A DNA stretch of 64,000 nt from Neospora caninum Liverpool. Its lineage: Eukaryota > Apicomplexa > Conoidasida > Eucoccidiorida > Sarcocystidae. The notes under the pieces were generated by a model. That model ran no database searches and was not told the DNA's origin. It saw only the letters and a program-made list of their open reading frames with translations. Positions 61,052 through 64,000 of this stretch are shown in pieces; within the stretch, counting starts at the first letter, position 1, and every line of letters begins with the position of its first letter. Made by a program: the position numbers and the translations under genes. Location: the NCBI RefSeq assembly GCF_000208865.1, contig NC_018387.1, forward strand, positions 2,106,134 to 2,170,133. Direction: 5' to 3'.

Positions 61052-61501
61052 ATGGATCTCACGGCCGCAGCACAACTCGGTTCTCTCTCGATCGGTTTCA
61101 GATGCTGGTTCAAGGGTGTCGCAGCCCGCGACAAATTACTGGTGATGATCCTCCGCCAGTCGACCATTCTTGTATCACACCCGGAGCGATTACGTGTGCG
61201 GACCGGATATGTGCTGTACGCGCGTGCTGAGAATGGGGATGACGACGTTGCTATTGGAGTGCAGCTCTGTCGCATCGGTGGAGCCACCTGGCGTTGCCGA
61301 AGAAATACTTCGGCTTCCAAAGATACAATAGGATGGTTTGATGAGAATCCCAGTTTAGTTTCGTTGGAGTGTTGTGCGGTGCTCTGCTGCCTGCGACGTC
61401 TGAGTAGAGCCATCCACCGACTAGGAAGGCGTTGTGCACACAGCTGGAACGCGCGCAAGAGCAGGCACACACTATGTATATGGCTGACGATTGCGGATTA
61501 A
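61052..61501 (+). CDS. 149-codon open frame, uncertain
   Basis: ATG 61052 opens MDLTAAAQLGSLSIGFRCWF and runs to TAA at 61499-61501. It contains GVAARDKLLV, similar to segments at 58.07, 62.27 and 62.70 kb. The first part may be an exon; the cysteine-rich end looks less like coding sequence. Not recognised. Confidence 0.2.
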   Translation: MDLTAAAQLGSLSIGFRCWFKGVAARDKLLVMILRQSTILVSHPERLRVRTGYVLYARAENGDDDVAIGVQLCRIGGATWRCRRNTSASKDTIGWFDENPSLVSLECCAVLCCLRRLSRAIHRLGRRCAHSWNARKSRHTLCIWLTIAD

Positions 61502-62763
61502 ACAAGATGATGCCTACTACTGGTAACGGCTGGCGCTAACAGAGGAGGATTCAGATAACACTGTGCGTGACATGTAGTATTCAAGAGGGGGGGAGGCTGT
61601 GTCTTCATGTGAACGGCTGTGGCGACGAGTGTACCAATTTTGCGGGATATTGTGTGCATTTCCGTACCCGTGCATAAGGGCGGAGTTGGTCACATGGGCC
61701 GCAGAAGGATCGCCGAAGAGCGCTGGGCACAGACCGGTAGGAATCGTGAGCTCGGGCAGCAGGTGTGGCAGCGTGGGTGACAGCTTCATTTAACTTTGCC
61801 GTCCTCGTCCCGAAGAGGTGTCATTTCTCCGAGAATGCGTGGGTCACCGTCTCGGTCGAGTGCGAACTGGCGCAGGAGCGAAGCCCCGACCCGAGGGGAC
61901 TGCAGCCACAGAAGTTCAGTTGTAGTTTCCAAAGTGGAAAGCTGAGTGCGAGTGGGCCCAAATTGATCACGCGGGAGAAGGATTTTTTTAGGGCCCGAGC
62001 GCTTGGACAACGTCATAAGAAAGCAAGTTTTTTAGCAGCACGCTTGGCAGCGGCAGGAGTCTGCATGAATGCCACTATGTAGCTGAGTCTTCACCCTCCA
62101 CAGAGGAGCCAGGTAAGTGGACTCGAGTGATATTCCCTGGCTGCGTGCGAAGGTCTGTGGAGAGACGCTCGGGGGTGCTGGTGGCATCGTGGAGATTGTT
62201 GGTGAGGTTGACAGGAGAGGATTTTGTTTTATCAACGTGAATTTACGTGTGTTTGCAGTCGCAGCTAGGGAGCGTCTATCTCATACAGTGTTTCACACCA
62301 TCTGCTTGTTTTTGAATTTGAAGCATCATGGGACACCAATCGCTCAACATTTCGGAATTATTTGCGCAGATTTTCCGAGAGGAGACCGGGCATGGCCTGC
62401 CTGGGGGCTTACGATGTAGTGTGGCATAGGCAAGCAGTCGATTCTGCACGGCTGTGAATGGGCGCACATCCAGGATACACCGTTCATCTATTCAGCTATT
62501 GGGGAATAGTATCGTGTGTTCAGGCGAGTACTGGTTGCTGATGGAGAGTTATGGGGACAAAGGATGTTGTGGTTCTGTGCTTGCCACGTCGGAATAGTCG
62601 TGACAGTTGAAGACGTGCCCTACAGCCTAACTAGCAATCCTCACTCGGAAAGTTGCTTCATTGGGACGGATGGGCGTGTGTGTGTGTCTTTGGTGGCAGC
62701 CCGTGAGCATCTATCTTTTCTGGGTGCCTTGACTGACTGCAGCACTTTGTTTTTCTGTCGTAG
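61502..62763. other. Region with unlinked coding-like frames on both strands
   Basis: Minus 62016-61786 (RDQFGPTRTQLSTLETTTEL) and minus 61789-61517 overlap at an ATGA; they look protein-like but have no splice support. Plus frames at 62117-62419 and 62516-62836 contain AVAARERLS and LVAAREHLS. I cannot resolve a gene. Confidence 0.25.
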
Positions 62764-63839
62764 TCTGTCGTTGTCTCAGTGGGCTGCGAGCGAATTATTT
62801 ACCGAACTGAAGACGAGAAAGGACGAAGAAGAGTAGGGCCTGGCTCTGATCAGAGAATAACTGAAGATGAACAGCGAAGGTTGCTTGAGCTACAGAGCCA
62901 CACACATAGGTGGGGACACGAGTTGAAAGTCATGGCCTGCAACTGGGCAGGACCGGCGGACTGACACTCAGTTGGCTGATCATAGCTCCGGTCTCTTGAG
63001 CACAAGAAGATGCGCATAGCTAGGACACTGGCAAAGGCTGTATATTTCGAAGAGTGGGAATGACCGCTAGGCACGATATAGGCTCTTCTCCCGGCGGGAG
63101 AGCCTTGGCGTGGAAATTTGAGACAGTGCATCATCACCCGGCCACAGTGCTTTGTTGCGTCAACCCTTGTACTTCCGTGTGAGCAACAGATGCGTTGTGT
63201 CAAATTGGAAAAGGGGTCATGTTATGACACATATCTAGTGTCCTGCCACATCCGCCGAGCCTGGCCCTTGAGTTTGCCGTAGGAGCGACCAGTACATCTG
63301 ATTGAACAATTCTCGACGAGCTGTAGCTTCGTGGGCAGCTTCCGCACAGTGGCTACGATCACTGCATTACATCCCACCGAAATACGTATGTCATAATCTG
63401 AACAGAAACTACAGGTCGCCTCCCCCTGTGTCGGGGAGTGACCAGTGGCTCATGAGCATGGTCCATAGGCGCCCGTATCTGCATGCCTCCTCTTGTTTTC
63501 TTGTACTCCGTCCGACTCTCCTAACGGTGCGACTGCACTTCGTACCTTAGCAAAGGCGTACCTGGCATTGCCATCTTAATATCCGCTCGGTGTCTAGGTG
63601 AATCAGCTGAGGAACACAAGCCTGGAGATGGCGCTAGACGAGATACGAATTCCGACTTCACAGGTCGTAGAAGTAAGTGCGATTGTCTCGGGGGAGTTAC
63701 TAATTGTTGACGATGACACCAGAAAGGGATATAAAGACACTGTGCACCTTAGGTCACCGGCGCGCCGGAGACGAAGCTCTTCCCCTAACCCAATGCAGGA
63801 TTTCGGGCCCTGGGGATCTCGAAACAGTACAGAGTGCCG
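62764..63839 (+). CDS. Multi-exon gene fragment, unidentified, continues to the right
   Basis: Four exons join in phase: 62764-62909, 63327-63385, 63598-63672, 63799-63839, each with AG before and GT after (donors GTGGGG, GTATGT, GTAAGT, GTGAGA). They read SVVVSVGCERIIYRTEDEKG, ITEDEQRRLLELQSHTHS, FVGSFRTVATITALHPTEI, ESAEEHKPGDGARRDTNSDF, and RFRALGISKQYRVP. The chain ends in phase 0 at 63839 and presumably continues beyond 64000. The product is soluble-looking, with an E/Q/L helix. The 63598 exon is also open in another frame (VNQLRNTSLEMALDEIR), but only the frame given fits the phases. Not recognised. Confidence 0.45.
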
Positions 63840-64000
63840 GTGAGAGAGCCCATCTCAGCGACAACGCAACGGTGGCATGAAACGTGATTGGGTCTGAAGT
63901 GAGACACCAACCGTCTACATCGGATTGCGTTTTGCTTTGCGCGGATCCGCACCAAGCCGCAAGTGGCTCCCGAAAAACCTCTCAGTTTAACTAACGCCGG

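Noticed and set aside
61786..62016. Minus-strand coding-like frame (LSTLETTTELLWLQ)
   Set aside because: It looks protein-like but I could find no splice-phase partners or start context, so it is only mentioned with the surrounding region.
1..64000. CRISPR arrays, bacterial operons, ribosome binding sites, insertion sequences
   Set aside because: None is present; gene structure is eukaryotic throughout, and the only regular repeats are microsatellites and the 77-bp tandem pair.

Overview
This window is nuclear DNA from an intron-rich eukaryote, most likely a coccidian apicomplexan of the Toxoplasma/Neospora/Hammondia kind. Reasons: very many short exons with GT/AG borders, introns of 200-2000 bases, moderate GC, frequent AT and GA microsatellites, TGCATGC-type words in non-coding DNA, acidic/basic low-complexity extensions on conserved proteins, and an RbfA-like protein with a signal peptide, as expected for apicoplast import. 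The species is inferred, not proven. There is no operon structure; almost every short open frame is an exon or a shadow. I built the gene models by joining exons whose splice phases agree.

Layout. (1) 1-16.5 kb, minus strand: one very large gene, at least 18 exons, running off the left edge; product not recognised. (2) 16.5-21.4 kb: long divergent intergenic region, with T/C-rich leader-like DNA next to each gene start. (3) 21.4-32.4 kb, plus: a complete 20-exon DEAD-box splicing helicase PRP28/DDX23 (1066 aa). A 100-N gap in one intron is followed by a corrupted second copy of the preceding exon and intron. (4) 33.1-34.4 kb: coding-like DNA that keeps changing frame. (5) 34.8-39.8 kb, plus: a 7-exon ubiquinol-cytochrome c chaperone (CBP3/UQCC1 family, 672 aa). 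(6) 41.0-43.6 kb, minus: a 4-exon secretory-leader RbfA-like ribosome maturation factor (507 aa). (7) 44.3-48.7 kb, plus: an NSE4-like subunit of the SMC5/6 complex, 5' half partly unresolved. (8) 48.7-64 kb: less conserved DNA with several unidentified multi-exon plus-strand genes, a putative two-membrane-segment secreted protein at 54.5 kb, a 77-bp tandem duplication, and a degenerate VAARxxL-type segment seen four times.

The recognisable genes are unrelated housekeeping functions (nuclear splicing, mitochondrial complex III assembly, organellar ribosome maturation, chromosome maintenance) that merely lie side by side. I found no tRNA, rRNA, CRISPR array or clear transposon. The most interesting items are the unidentified large minus-strand gene, the NSE4 and RbfA assignments, the assembly artefact inside PRP28, and the uncharacterised genes of the right-hand 15 kb.
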